Origin: Sinohyriopsis cumingii
Taxonomy: Eukaryota; Mollusca; Bivalvia; Unionida; Unionidae
Length of the DNA stretch: 64,000 nt
NCBI GenBank assembly: GCA_028554795.2
Contig: CM068830.1
Coordinates: 47,878,227 to 47,942,226 of the forward strand
Reading direction: 5' to 3'
Shown: positions 34,990 through 48,045 of the stretch, one piece after another
How the letters are laid out: every line of letters begins with the position of its first letter
How positions within the stretch are numbered: position 1 is the stretch's first letter
Position numbers and translations under genes: made by a program
The notes under the pieces: model-generated
Database searches by the model: none
What the model was told of the DNA's origin: nothing
What the model saw: only the letters and a program-made list of their open reading frames with translations

Positions 34990-36390
34990 CTAAATATTTT
35001 CCGCTAGTAAAACTGTGTCAATCAGGAAAATATTCTAGCTGATGAGGGCACAGTATAGCATATGGTAATGATTTGGACGTTTTATCAAATCTCGCATTTA
35101 TAAAGATTTCATACATGATTCTTATTTGATCGTCTGCTACTTTTTCAAACTCATTTTCAGACTGTTGGGGAGTAGAGCTGCAGCCGAATTTTTGACGCAG
35201 CTTTTATCGATCTGAGAAACGCCTTAACTCTGTCTGGATAATCCTGGCCCCAGTAATGGACTGGCGGCTCTGATTTACCATCACATCGAACTAGCACATA
35301 AAAGACCCGCATGGGATTTGTTCTGCAACTTGCACTGTTTTATAGATAACAGGCGGATTTGTGTCTTTGTTAAACAGAGCTGGGAACATTTGTGTTGCGA
35401 TAGCAAAGTTTGTTACTGAAACATTCGAACCTTTAAAGTGCGCACAGATGAGATACGGGACTTTCATTTTTCGTGGTACTGCAGTAAATATGATAGCGTT
35501 TTAACCTGGCTCTTGTATAAATGTATGCTGTGGTTTTTCACTGTAAATGTTACGGCTGATGAGCAGTTTTTGAGTGTTAAATAAATGCATGCAACGTCCT
35601 CACTGATATTTCTTTCCTTTGTTCTTGCTATGTATGTTAAGTATTCGACCAAGATTCTTTATCCACACAAAGTGCGGTGCCGATTCTGATTCTTGTATTT
35701 CATTCAACAACAACAAATCAATCTAGGCTCGTCTGTGTTGGCCATGGAGAGATAATGTGAGCGGATAAAAGTCTTTGTCATAAGCGAACACATTAACAGA
35801 GATAACTGGGTTAATTTTTCAAATTTCGTCAGCTTGGCTTTGGTAACCTGCAACATCTTTCGAAAACGTGTGCCGATATTTGGTCAGCATTTTTACAATT
35901 ATGATCATATCTTGCATTTCATTACCTCTTTCAAATTATCTTGTTCTTCAGATTCCTGAAGAACTGTCTGTTCCTGACCAATTGGAGACCTAGTTGTTAA
36001 ATTTGCTTGCTGGCCATATATCACCGTTCTGATTGTGCTACACTTTTCTTGGCACTCTGAGTCCACTAAGACTTCCATACTTTGAAATGTTTATGCAGCG
36101 CCACTCACTGCATCTTGTTTAGTTGAAACTTCTATTGAAAAGGGGTTAAGATTCTGCGTGACCACGTTGTTGATACCAGCTACTGCTGCTGCGGTCATGA
36201 TAAGTGCATATTCTTGGTTAAAATTGATCTTAAACTCAGTGATCACGTCATCGGATCGGCTGGGGTTGTTTGATTCATGGCGCATGGCCTTGTACAAAAA
36301 CATCAATACTTTCTTCACAATTTCTGCAGAAATGTGAATAATCTCTTCACAATTTCTTCGAATAATGGTATGCAGTTCTAACTTTCGCAC
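34990..36390 (-). pseudogene. Polinton/Maverick-type protein-primed DNA polymerase B remnant
   Basis: Reading toward lower coordinates, an N-terminal-side frame (36390-36091) has no motif. Next comes NPVISVNVFAYDKDFYPLTL, then SAPHFVWIKNLGRILNIHSK with NKGKKYQ and a Cys before a decayed finger. Then KMKVPYLICAHFKGSNVSV stands where family members have the exonuclease box with Asp-x-Glu. Finally IPCGSF is followed in the next frame by VRCDGKSEPPVHYWGQDYP and DRVKAFLRSIK. This run of landmarks, in this order, is that of the polB of Polintons and relatives. The exonuclease Asp and Glu read His and Lys here, and there are many frameshifts. The polymerase palm was not found. It is separate from, and opposite in strand to, the cluster at 55-64 kb. 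Confidence 0.6.
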
Positions 36391-38500
36391 TTTTCATTAT
36401 GGCCTGCGTATATGCATGGTATTTATACTCCCTGTAATATTAACATCCCTTTGCTGAGGAGTATATCCATAGGTCCACTTTCATCTTGTTGTAAGATATC
36501 CATTCTGAATGATACCTCATCTTCAATTTCTGCATCTAAGATTCACTTTTCCAACTTGAGTGGACCGTCGTGAATTCTGAACATTTCTTTTCTGTATTCT
36601 CTCAAAAGATTTGACCCAGCGCCCGCTAAACTTACTGATATGTACAACCTGGGAGTTTATCTGAGTCTATCCGTTTATAGACTCACTCAGAGATAGTACG
36701 AGATGCGCCTCTGAATAAGGTGAAAATTAGGTTGACTCCTTTAATATTTCCCTCAGTGCAAGCCCCATAAATTCGTTAAGCACGCTTTATGCAAGAAACT
36801 GGTTCAAAAGTATGACAGAGTCAGACCGTTGTATGTATATTATATACATTCATTCGAGAAACAAAATTAAAACAACATATACGTCAATAAATCGAAAAAT
36901 CTGCAGTTACAGAGATGCCCAGAAATAAAAAAAAGGGGTGGAAATGTCAACTGTCACTTCGGGTCAGATATTTGGGTGTTTTCTTGTACTTTCAATTTCT
37001 ATAATCCCCTCCAGTGACTGATGTGCAAGAAAAAATAACAACATTCTGTATATGTGTTTCTTGAGTCAAACTCAGTTTATCATTCCTTAAGGAATAAGTG
37101 GACGGGGTACACCATTGAGAGGATTCGTGTAATATACAAATTTGGGCATTCTTACACAGAAAACGACCTTAACACTTGAATTTCTTTGCAGATAATGTTA
37201 ATTGGAATTTGTAGGACAGTAACTGATCAGCGGATACAACCTGTCTCATCAATGTTTCCGATGTAGAAAAAGAGTTCTGTCCCTGGAACGGCTTCATTGG
37301 GGACTTATTTATCCACAGTGCTTTTTATATCAAGACCTGTGTATGGTGCAAATACGTCAGACTGGCCTAATGTCTACCCTAATCTGTATCGGCGCACGTG
37401 TCAAGTATAGTTTTAACCTCAGAACACATATGCTATTGCACAAGAAAATAGGAATAATAAAAATGCACAAGGCTATTATTCTCATGAATCTTATTGGTTA
37501 AAAGGTCTACTACTGGATCAAAACTGAAAACTTATCCTAGTGTTATGTTGTGTATATTTTATTTACAAAGCTATGTAATGGATGGACTGATATCATTGTT
37601 AGGTGAAATGTTTTCGAGAATTGATAAAATACTTTGAACAAGTTTGTAATTATAATAGTTCCATGTCACACTTCTCGGAGCAGATTGTGGCATATTCCTC
37701 GTGCTTTAGTAATGCCATCTTGCAGCGTTTCATCATTTAAATTTTAATTGTATTTTAATAATATGTTGATTTACAGATGGGAAATCCAATAATACAAAGG
37801 TACAACAAGAACTGCTATGATTAGTGTCCGCTCCTTTACCAGACAAATGCCCCAAGCCCATTTCCATTTTTTTCAAAGTGCTGTTATATGTTTGTGTGTC
37901 CCCAAAAGGTATGTATGTTTGTATGTTTTATAATATAATTTAGATCACAACTGTTCAAAGTTTAGAATTTCTGATGGGTATTTATATCCCTAGTGTGATC
38001 TAAAGGGTTGTTTATCCGACTCTGGGTTTTAAACCCCTAGGGTCCTAGTTCCTTCCCTTGTTTATTTCGTGATCTTTGCCAGATATCTCCTATGTCCCAT
38101 TTATGCTATGTGTATGTTTGCTATGTTGTGTGTATGCTATAAATGTCTTTGTTGGGACGCAAACGTAGTCCAATTATCTCCCTGTTGTCTTATCATATAG
38201 TTATAGTTATTTGGATATGTTTTCCAAAATATTGAGGTTTAATTTAAAAGAAACTTATTGTTTTAGTTGAGTGATCATTGTGTGTCGTTTTCTCGTTTTA
38301 TCTTTACTTCAGATGCTCTTTCGCATGCCTGTTCACTTCGTGTAGCGCCTTGTGACATAACCCTGGGACGTCTGTGCAACTTACTTCACATATATGGAGG
38401 TTCCCTGTTACACTTAAATCTATGTTAATTAGTGGGGGAAATTGTTTTAGTTAGCAGTATATCGCTACCCACCTAGGATAACGTTATTGGTTACTGAATT
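36391..38500. other. Interval without recognisable genes
   Basis: Both strands show only short frames. If the polymerase remnant upstream was part of a whole Polinton, its other genes are not recognisable here. Confidence 0.4.
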
Positions 38501-38504
38501 TGAT

Positions 38505-38812
38505 ATATTGATGCTGTGGGGTGAGAGATGGGAGCCGGGATCCAGCCCGCACATTTGCAGTACGCGTCTCTATGCGAACGGTAAACCGAAGCCCTCCCCC
38601 ATCTCCCATACCCGTGATAAAAAATAAATAAATAAATAAAGTAATATAAATTTCTTTGACGAGTAGAAAGAAATAGTAGGTATTATTTTCAAGGATATGT
38701 CGGTACTGTGAGGTGAGAGATTAGGGCGAAGCTCACTCCCGCGCACAGGCGGTATCCGCCCCCAAGTGCGCTGTAAACCTGAGCCCCTCCCCAATCTCCC
38801 CACACTCTGACC
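38505..38812. repeat. Pair of GC-rich 105-base repeats
   Basis: 38505-38610 and 38705-38812 share ggtgagagat near their start and a ccctcccc.atctccc block at their end, so each unit can fold on itself. They stand out against the AT-rich surroundings and lie at the 3' side of the LINE on the - strand, separated by a short taaa repeat (38617-38640). They may be part of that LINE's tail or a separate small element. Confidence 0.45.
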
Positions 38813-39094
38813 TTCACATACATCTCTAAATTTATAGAGCCATTGAAACTCAAGAAGAACGTATTGGTTTTGTATTGTAACAGGCATTCAGTGTAATTTG
38901 TGTAATACCATCTATTATTTAATAATTTTTTATCACCTGGCCACAGGAAAGCATAGTTGTTGTTATGTAGTCAATTATTTTTAAAACCACTTTATTTTCA
39001 GAGTCCACATTTATATATAATATATTGTTTCTATTATATTTATATTTGTTACAAATTTCCATAATTAGCAGTATCATATTATTTTTACTTTTAT

Positions 39095-40790
39095 CACATT
39101 AGGCAATCGCATGTAGTTTGGTGAAATTCGCCGTTTTACATAGAGGGCATTTCGGTATTATCCTAATCATACGACGTCTGACAGCTTCTTCGCCTGTAAG
39201 CCAGGCGTTGTGTAGATGTTTAAAAATTATTCTTTGTATTTTTACAGATCTTATTTTCTCCAAATTTTTCCAAGTTCTTGCCCAGTTACCTCCCCTAGTT
39301 GTCTTGTTCTACTCTACATCTTATTCTTTTTGTCACAACCTCTCTAATCTAATCATAACTATTACCTATATCTAATTGCTATAACTCTGTTTTATCCCTA
39401 TATTTTAAGAGTATTTCCTTTATATATATCTAAATTTACGTGTCACTTCAAGTTTTTTCGTGATTTTATTATTTATGTATATCTCTGGTCAGCCTCTCAT
39501 TGTGAAGCCGAACCAGTAAGTATACAGTGCCTCCCACTCTGTAACAGGTTCGGGTTACACTTTTTCAATCTATTTATTATGTTAGTTATTTTTACTAGTA
39601 GGGGGCTTGGCAAACCCAATCCCCCTCAACCTTTTGCTCTATAAAGAGTCTCTTTTTAATATCGTGCGTTTTGTAGTTCCATACATAATCTATAACTTCA
39701 TTATCCAGCTTGTTTAAGATTTTATTATCCATGATATCCAGATTTTCGCATGTTCTCTTATTTTGTTGATTATGTTCCTGTAGTTTTCTATAGTTTCTTT
39801 TTTTCCAAAATAAACCACTAGAGGTTTCACCGTATCGCTCAATAGGTGGGGGTTAAACCAGGATGGTTACCTCTCCAGTTGCCTATTTTAAGAATTTCAG
39901 TCTTGTCGTGGTTTCTTTCTTAACCCGACGCTTTCCCAAATGTTTCAAATTCTTCTTTCTTCTCTTATGAAGTTTTTGCAATCGTCTGCATGTTGGAGCA
40001 TTTTAAATTCTTCTTTTAAGTTAGGTATTTGTATGCCTTGCATTTCTAGGTTATTTCTTATCTTATGACTTAGAATTTTCATTTCGTATGATAGCATTGA
40101 TAGTGGGCAGCCTTGCCTCACTGATCGTTGTATATCAAATTCTTTCGTGCATTTTCCATTTATCTGTACACATGATGTTATTCCTGTGTATATAATTTCA
40201 ATCCATTTTCGGAAGTTCGGTCCGAAGCCAATTTTTTCAAGTACGTTGTATTTATAGTTTTGTTCTAATCGGTCTAATGCTTTTTCCTGGTCGAAGAGTA
40301 CCATAGCACCCTTCGTATCTGTTTCATTAATGTAATCTATTTTGGTTTTAATATTTAAAATATTGCTATCAATATCCCTCCCTTTTCCCCCACAAGTTTG
40401 ATTTGCATTAATTAGTTTGCTTATCCCCCTTTTACCCTATTTGTTAATATCCTACTTAAAATTGTATAATCCGTATTCAGAAGTGATATCGGTCTCAGTT
40501 TTGTATGTCCTCCCTATCCCCTTTCCTTTTAAAAATAATGGTAATAACCCCCTCCCTCATAGATTTTGACATTTGTTTCTTGCTTAAAAAGGTATTGTTG
40601 TATAGAGCATTCAAGATCGGCGTTAATTCACCGTGGAATATTTGATAGAATTTCACGGTGATTCCATCTTTCGTGAGTGTAGCTATCTTTCTTTGTAATT
40701 TCTTCATCTGAGATGACGTCGTCACACTGGTCTCTGTGTTCTGCTGATATCGTCTCACAATCAACAGATGAAGGGTAAATTATCTGGATG
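39095..40790 (-). pseudogene. L1/Tx1-like LINE reverse transcriptase and C-terminal region
   Basis: From 40764 downward, KDGITVKFYQIFHGELTPIL and REGVITIIFKRKGDRED are the start of the RT, then RPISLLNTDYTILSRIL after a frameshift. An open stretch follows with LINANQTCGGKGRDID and ETDTKGAMVLFDQEKALDR, then SVRQGCPLSMLSYEM and LQHADDCKNF. The usual Tyr-Ala-Asp-Asp is thus His-Ala-Asp-Asp. Further down come WNYKTHDIKKR and, near 39170-39240, FKHLHNAWLTGEEAVRRRM with IIPKCPLC, the C-terminal cysteine region. The enzyme would copy its RNA at a nicked target. The 5' endonuclease part is missing and there are several frameshifts. Confidence 0.8.
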
Positions 40791-40975
40791 CAGGACTGGA
40801 TAGACAGATGAAGGGTACATTATCTGGATGGAGGACTGGATAGACAGATGGAGGGTAAATTATCTGGATGGAGGACTGGATAGACAGATGAAGGGTTTGA
40901 TATATTGATGGAGGATATGATAGATGGATGGAAGATAGGATATCTGAATCGAGGGTAGGATAGAGAGATGGGTGG
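40763..40975. repeat. 40-bp minisatellite, about five units
   Basis: Units begin agacagatgaagggtaaatt and end ggaggactggat. The first three are nearly identical and the last two diverged. The array abuts the truncated 5' end of the LINE. Confidence 0.85.
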
Positions 40976-41177
40976 CAAAATATATATTATTACAATAATT
41001 GTTCCCGTATAATGTTTTAAACTAAACATTGCACAGTAAATGCGGCTTCGTTGACGTAGAAAGAATGAAAGTATTCATCGAGGAAACCATCCATTTGCCT
41101 TGTTTGTTACGATGCCCATCAAGTTAAGTGTAGAGTGCATTTGTTTCTTTCACTATATACTAGTTTCATTAAGGAAA

Positions 41178-41179
<2 letters not shown>

Positions 41180-41231
<52 letters not shown>
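41180..41231. repeat. (TA)n microsatellite
   Basis: About 26 TA dinucleotides. Confidence 0.95.
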
Positions 41232-41233
<2 letters not shown>

Positions 41234-42978
41234 GCTTTTTCGTATTAATTAACACGAATTTTATTACCACGGATGCAAGGCTCTACACAATACAACCGAA
41301 AAGCACTTGACGACTCTGGTTAGATGCACTAGAAAATAATCAGGATGGCTTGAAGATCATATATCAGGGAAACAAGTCATACTTAGCTCTAATGCCCATA
41401 AAAATGTAGCAAAAGGTAAATATATTGAAAGACAACGCAAGTCATTCAGTTATATACCTACGAACTTGGTTATCAATAATATGCTTTTATGCTTATACCA
41501 ACTGTATTATTGTTGCTGACCATTGTCAATGTTTCCATTGCATAATTTTTAATGATACATTTTCACAAAGAGAAAATAATTCTATAACAACTGTATTAAT
41601 GACGAAAAAATGACCAATTTTATAGAATAGTGGGAAGTTTTATCCATTCATCTATCTGCCAGACTTTCTGTCTCTCTGTCTGTCTCATGTCTGTCTTTCT
41701 TTCTATGCTGTCGATCGAAACTGACGCTGACTCTAGCGCATATACCTACAAGATGGAGAAGACAAGGCCTATAATCACATATCACTGTGCTTAAAGCAGT
41801 ATCCACAAGCAATATCCATAAGGGATTAATTCTGTGTAAATACAAAGGCCAGGCCTTAAACTTCGAGTTCATGCATTTATGCATAGGACTGAAAGACTAG
41901 GGCCTATAACAATATATCACTGTTCTTGTGGGTACGTGACAAAGCTTGGCAGTAGCTTCCTGTGGGCTGGTGATTCTTCGCAGGCTCTTCCTCCGCCAAA
42001 CATACTGGCCTATCATTGCTAACCCTTGAAACCGAAATCGTATAATTAATTTTGTCGAGGTTCAATACATGTCATAAATATAAATTAGCGGCAGCCAGTG
42101 CTTTTGCTCTCGAGCTTCTACTTCTGACTAGTGCACATTGCTTCATATTAGACGAATTTTCTTAATCCATAATTTCTAGTTCGATAATGGATGCATCCAA
42201 CCAACAGATACTATTTTCATCTGCTTAGGTAATTTCATCGTAATTTTTTGATGCTTTTAGTTATCCCATTATTTATATTTTCTCTGATAATGGATATAAT
42301 CTTTTTCGACTGAAATACCTTTTTTATGAACATGTTTAAGGCAAACAGCATGTTTGTCTATATTTCCCAAATTTCGCAAAATAAATAAGAGAATTTAACA
42401 ATTAGAACCTATGATAATTTGAGGTACATCTTAAATTAATTCCTCAGTAAACCAAACGTTTCTACCTACCGGAAACGGTGTGTAAGCCAATATGCTAAGA
42501 GTTTTTTTAAAGGTTATATATTGCTCGCAATTTTGTATGAGTGATTGGTAACATGAGAACTTTCTGGCTTTCAATTTTGTATCAGTGATTGGTAATATGA
42601 GAACTATTGAGAGTACACGTACATACTTTGTCACAGTTGACTGTAGTTAGAAACATATGTAAATTCACCTTCAAAGGTAACGTTCGAATTTTTTCCATCT
42701 TCCTTCTTTTCTAATGTAAAATAAAAACATTTCTCTGACGTTAAATATTTTGAAAGACACTACTAAATTTGCCTTCCAGTTTGCTTCCGAAACTGTTCAT
42801 GTAATTAGTATCGTTTGCTTGTATCAAACACAATTTTGCAACTGTCTTCACAGGCGTACCGCAGTTTTCGAAACGTTGCTTTAAAAATGAAAACTGTAAC
42901 ATAATCCCTGCAAAAGGGTTCGTTTTATTTTACATAGGTATATTCCTGTTAAGACTAATGTATCCAGTATTATCATTA
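41232..42978. other. Interval with one SINE fragment; no gene
   Basis: A SINE-family fragment lies at 41930-42000 (gtacgtgacaaagcttggcagtag and ttcctccgcc blocks as at 22.3 kb). Two near-identical 20-base pieces (tcaattttgtat.agtgatt) lie at about 42528 and 42570. No coding signal is seen. Confidence 0.4.
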
Positions 42979-42979
42979 C

Positions 42980-43121
42980 ACCCAGTATTTAGGCTATATA
43001 ACTTCACGTGAGAACACCCTGTATTTGGGCTATATAACTTCAAGTGAGAACACCCTGTATTTGGGCTATATAACTTCAAGTGAGAACACCCTGTATTTGG
43101 GCTATATAATTTCACGTGAAA
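42980..43121. repeat. 36-bp minisatellite, four units
   Basis: Units read gtatttgggctatataac followed by ttcaagtgagaacaccct. Two are identical and the outer two differ by a few bases. Because 36 is a multiple of three, the - strand shows a false repetitive open frame through it. Confidence 0.9.
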
Positions 43122-44539
43122 AACATAAACAAAATGCATTTAACAGCCCATTTTAATTAGAATAGGTGATACCTACATCATCTCCATACTGTGGGGGAGG
43201 AAAAGGTAGAGTCTGTTAATTCTGTCAGTAAGTAAAAACAAAGAATTTCTTATATACCTTAAAATAGTGTCAACATTCTTTATTAATTCAGAAAAAGATT
43301 GCAAAATTTTCATTTTGATAGGTTTATTTAAGGTAAGATGTCTTCACTAAATTTAAGTGTGTCAGTCCCCTCAAGGGCCTCTTGGTTCTTGTAAAGTCTA
43401 GTGGTTGCGGTTGGTTCGTACATGAGACCGGTTGAAAGAAACTAGTGATTCCATTGTTTTTCAGTTTAGTTAGCATCTCAATCTGGTGGGCTCTGAAAAT
43501 ATATGAAGCTGACACTTCTTGTTAACTCCATTTAGCAAAGGGGCATCTCGTCAAGCGTTTAGTGCAGATGTGAATGATGGCATTATCCAACAGTCTAAGT
43601 TGAATTTGACGATTCCTGAACCGCTGTTTACTCCATGGCCATAAGAAAAAACTGGTGGTACAACTTTATAGACTGTATTTGAAGGAAGAGATTACTGATG
43701 GCAAAAACCAATAAAGACTTTCTAAGCAAATATCACCACATCTTTTTCAATACAATTTCAATCGACAGTCATAGATAAGTTAACATATCAGGACATTGGC
43801 TAGTGGATATATCAACGTCCCCACCCCACCCCAGGCTAAACAGTAAGCAGTGGTATGTACATGTAACTGCACGAGGTCAAAGATTGGCTCCATTAAGCAG
43901 CAAACTTATCCAACGTTCAGAAGGAAGCCTTTTTTATTATTTACATATAGATAACAAAGAATACATAAAATTCATTAATTCATGAAAACAAATTTCATAT
44001 TGCCTGTATAGTAAATATACATATTAGATGAGCACTTTAGATTAAACTTTCTTACACGTAATAAATCTTGAGAAAAGGTGGAACGACTGGGGAAATATGA
44101 ATCCAAAGACCTATATGAGGCTTTTAACCGTAATTATTCTGTATGCTTGAGAACGGCACTTAGCAACCATAACCTCGTCATAATATGTCCAATAATGTGT
44201 TAAAAGTACCAGTAAAGCAAACCAAACCTTTAGCGTGGTAAGCACACGAAAACAAATTGAATTTTCTTGTTATGTATGCGCACAAAATCATGTTTTGCAT
44301 GGAAAGAAAATTCTGTGAATAACTTTGACGAAGATGAACCTTCAAACGAAACAAGTCAAAACTATAAATAAAAGTGCAGTAATATTTATTAACACGGAAA
44401 AAGTTGATGAATTTCAATATGTACAAAAATAGTCATAACAAGTTTAACCACAATCGTTGTACCAAAATTGATATAATTGAAATAGCTCTTGATCCCATCA
44501 GATCCGCTCTCTGCCTACGATGGTTCCTAACCTGGAATG

Positions 44540-44541
<2 letters not shown>
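43122..44541. other. Interval without recognisable genes
   Basis: Short frames only. The - strand frame at 43324-43515 (with LKNNGITSFFQPVSC) is slightly protein-like but has no support from splice sites or family motifs. Confidence 0.35.

Positions 44542-44542
<1 letters not shown>

Positions 44543-44619
<77 letters not shown>
44543..44619. repeat. (TA)n microsatellite
   Basis: About 38 TA dinucleotides. The two open frames crossing it are artefacts of Ile-Tyr coding. Confidence 0.95.
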
Positions 44620-44620
<1 letters not shown>

Positions 44621-45035
44621 CAACGGCCGAGCTAGGTTCTGATAATACTATCTTGGAGTATCGCACCAGGGATGAGTGTGCTTCTTATCAGCTGACTAAG
44701 GAAGGGGAGAATGGAGTAAACTCGAAATCTTGATTTCTTTTCAACCATAACACAAGATGATTCATTTATTAAGAAACAATGAATAAAGTCAGTTCATAAC
44801 CATGACAGTCTTGTTGTTTTTGTACTAAGCCAAAATACTATCATTGTTTGGAGGTACAGTATGGTATATGATAATTTCATGCAAGGTCAGGGTACACATT
44901 AGCACTATACTATTAGTTCATTATATTATTTCTTCTGATGAGTGAAAATTATATTAGAGTTACCATATGTGGATTTAGTTGCAATAAAATACAGAAGAGA
45001 AACTATGACTTGATTGTAATTGTGAAATGTAAAAA

Positions 45036-45440
45036 TCTGCAAGGAAAACACTTGCTTGACTTTACACTTCAACTATAGCGTACTACTTATTTGAAGTGAA
45101 TTGGTATAGATGGAAAACACTCACAATGACTTAGACAACTAATACATTATAAAATAGAAACATAACTTACATTTTGTAGCTTGCTAGAATAATCAAGTAT
45201 TGTTGAATTGAATTTAGAATGTTAAGTCGGTGAGGAAAACACTCACAATGACTTAGACATTTTATTTCCTAAGAACTTTGTTTTACTTATAATTTAAGAA
45301 AAGGAACTTTATATTTGTAATATAGAGAAACTTCTCTGTATGTCTTTAGCTTCATAAAACTAATTAAATAAACAAAATAAATAAAGAAATAAATAAAAGT
45401 ATTGGTCTGTGAGGATAACACTCACTTGACCATATAACTG
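45036..45440. repeat. Irregular repeats around aaaacactcacaatgact
   Basis: The block ggaaaacactcacaatgac occurs at about 45112 and 45234. Weaker versions (ggaaaacacttgcttgac, aggataacactcacttgac) lie near 45042 and 45410, each followed by AT-rich spacer. This looks like a decayed tandem array of 120-170-base units. Confidence 0.45.
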
Positions 45441-45769
45441 AATTTCAAACAAAAAATGATTAAACAATATCTATTTTGCTTGTAAAATAAATTAGAAATG
45501 ACTAGAATGTGTATAACTTGGAAGAGAGAAAGGAATGAAAAATAATTTTAAAAAAATAACTTCAATAAAAATTGATTTGTACTTAAATAAACTTTATAAA
45601 AATATTTACTGTCCAAAATATTGCCTAAAGTTACATAACTCTATAATAAACTAAACAAAACAAAATAAAAAAAAAAAAATAAAACTCACAATAACTGTGA
45701 TGTACCTAGTTTGATGGCTGCTAGCTGACTGGCCTCTCTCAAGCAACCCACAAAGCCTTATATACTCCT

Positions 45770-45848
45770 GACAAAACCCACAACCAACAAAGCCCACAAA
45801 ACCCACAACGCCCACAAAACCCACAATACCCACAAAACCGACAACCCT
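45770..45848. repeat. Short minisatellite of cccacaaaa units
   Basis: About eight 9-base units of the type cccacaaaa/cccacaacg in a row. The - strand frame through it encodes a Gly-Phe-Val repeat and is not taken as a gene. Confidence 0.85.
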
Positions 45849-46508
45849 TGTTGGGATATTCAAACCAGCATGCGCGAGTATTGCATGTGTATATTTAGTT
45901 AATTTTCACAATAATTATTTATAGAAATTACCAGCTGGATATTTTACACATTGCTACATTGCGATTGAATTGCCCTAAGTAAAAAAAGAAAGAGAAAAAA
46001 AAATCAGTTTTGTATTTCGCGGCACATACCGTGTTAGTCTGTCGCTCATAGCAATGGTTCGGAAACCGTTTTATGCACTCTTACAATATTAACGACGTAA
46101 ACTGCATGAAAGGGTAGTCAACAGTTATATGTACCAAAGAAATAAAGAAGATAAAAAACAAACTTAAATGCGATGACGTATACAAATGAAACATCAGGGA
46201 CTATAAACACATTGAATATGTACTGTACAGTCTTAAGCGGTTAACTAGAAGTAGTCATTAATCGAATTATCAAGGATGTCAGCCGCCGGCATGTTACTCA
46301 CAAAAACATGTAGACTATACCAGCTAACTATCAATCGACAAGTAAACAAAACACAGGATCCTAGAAAATAGTAATGTCAATTCATGTGAGCAATTCACTG
46401 CTAATGCACTGATTTATAATTTTTTTTTAAATCTAGACCGAATTGGACGGCTTGTATGAATAGTGTTTACCGTATACACGCATGCATACCTCACTCCCTA
46501 AATGCAGG

Positions 46509-46575
<67 letters not shown>

Positions 46576-47129
46576 CAATGACCTCACCTATCGCTGAGCT
46601 CTCAAGCATCAACCATCTACCCCTTATACCATACGGCCATACGCTCATCAAATAGGATGGTAAAGCGTCGTTGGTAAGGACTTCAGGAGCATACCACACT
46701 CGCTAGGAGAACGGAATTTAATGCTTAGCTACATGAACCCGCTGGATTTTCATTTAGAAAATGCAAGTTATGAACATAAAAATATTATTTCAAACCAATA
46801 CTTATATAACAAACAGGATAGCTCTAACCCGGGATTCCACATTATTTTGCTTGGATTCACGATTTTATGAGAGATTTATATAGAAAAACAATCGAAAAAG
46901 GTTTGCGAGTTAGAATTAGTAACATGAAGAAATCTAATTCGTGCTGCGAGTAAGGACAGCTATCACCTTATCCTACACCAGCAGCTCCCTAATCAGCACT
47001 GCCATTCGCTCATACCCAAAAAGAAAGTAACAACTCGAAGGTAGCAGGGATACGAAGTACCCAATAACCTTACTCGCTTTATATCACACTGAAAGAAGGG
47101 TACTTTTGAACTTTTATTTTGGATGCAAC

Positions 47130-47204
<75 letters not shown>

Positions 47205-47339
47205 TTCGATTGATCTATCAGTGAAACAATAACGTTCTGAATTGGGCCTTACGATTACATGGACGAGGAAAATGTTTTTGCTATGATAATCAGTCATTTT
47301 TGAAAATGGATACAATAATATCACTGATATAATAACTGT
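45849..47339. other. Interval with two (TA)n arrays; no gene
   Basis: TA arrays lie at 46510-46572 and 47132-47202. The open frames cross these arrays and have no motifs. Confidence 0.5.
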
Positions 47340-47455
47340 CTCCTGGGTTGTTAAGTACTGTACTGAAACTCAGAACGTATCGGGTTCAAATCTTACACAG
47401 ATTAACTAAGTTCATGTATGTGTTCCTGGACAAGGCACTGTAACCTTATTGTCTC
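47340..47455 (+). repeat. tRNA-derived SINE remnant
   Basis: cgggttcaaatct is a good B box and the stretch before it has tRNA-like spacing, although the A box is eroded. The following gttcctggacaaggcactgt and aacctta resemble the conserved core of SINEs related to the copy at 23.5 kb. Confidence 0.5.
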
Positions 47456-47735
47456 GGCACTAAATGGCCTATAATTACTCTCAACACTTTGGCACTAAAT
47501 AGTCCATCAGTGCTCTCATACTGGCACTAAATAGTCCATCATTACACTCATATTGGCACTAAATAGCCCATCTTCATTCTCATATCAGCACTAAATAATC
47601 CATCAGTACTCTCATATCGGCACCAAATAGTCCATCAGTACTCTCATATCGGCACCAAATAGTCCATCATTGCTCTCATATCGGCACTTAATAGTATATC
47701 ATTACTCTCATCGTCTAGACACAAAATAGTCTATC
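47456..47735. repeat. 32-bp minisatellite growing from the SINE tail, about nine units
   Basis: Units read tcatatcggcaccaaatagt followed by ccatcagtactc, with small changes. The first unit begins inside the last bases of the SINE (tctcggcactaaatgg), so the array seems to be an expansion of the SINE 3' end. Confidence 0.8.
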
Positions 47736-48045
47736 ACGCATTGATTTTCTGTTGAACGCCACTCAGTCGATTAATCATAGGATAAATTGTTATTGATATT
47801 AATATCTTTTGTCTTTTCTTCTTTTTTTTTTTTGTTCTTTTTTATTTTTGATTTGCTGTAAAACTAATGTCATTTACAAACGCAGGCGACACTACTGAAT
47901 TACCCATATAAAATAATGAAATATCAAGTTACATGCATGAGTTGTTACAAAAAATAAATATTAAAGAAGCTAAGGGATAAAAAAAAATAACAATCATAAA
48001 GCAAATCATAACTGTCAGTTAAACTTACTAAACTGTTTGTGCACT

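Noticed and set aside
42980-43121. CRISPR-like array
   Set aside because: The units are contiguous tandem repeats with no unique spacers, in animal-type DNA.
42930-43139. Open frame with a 12-residue repeat
   Set aside because: It is the 36-bp minisatellite read in frame, not a protein repeat.
45651-45863. Frame encoding Gly-Phe-Val repeats
   Set aside because: It is the reading of the cccacaaaa minisatellite; no signal peptide or conserved flank.
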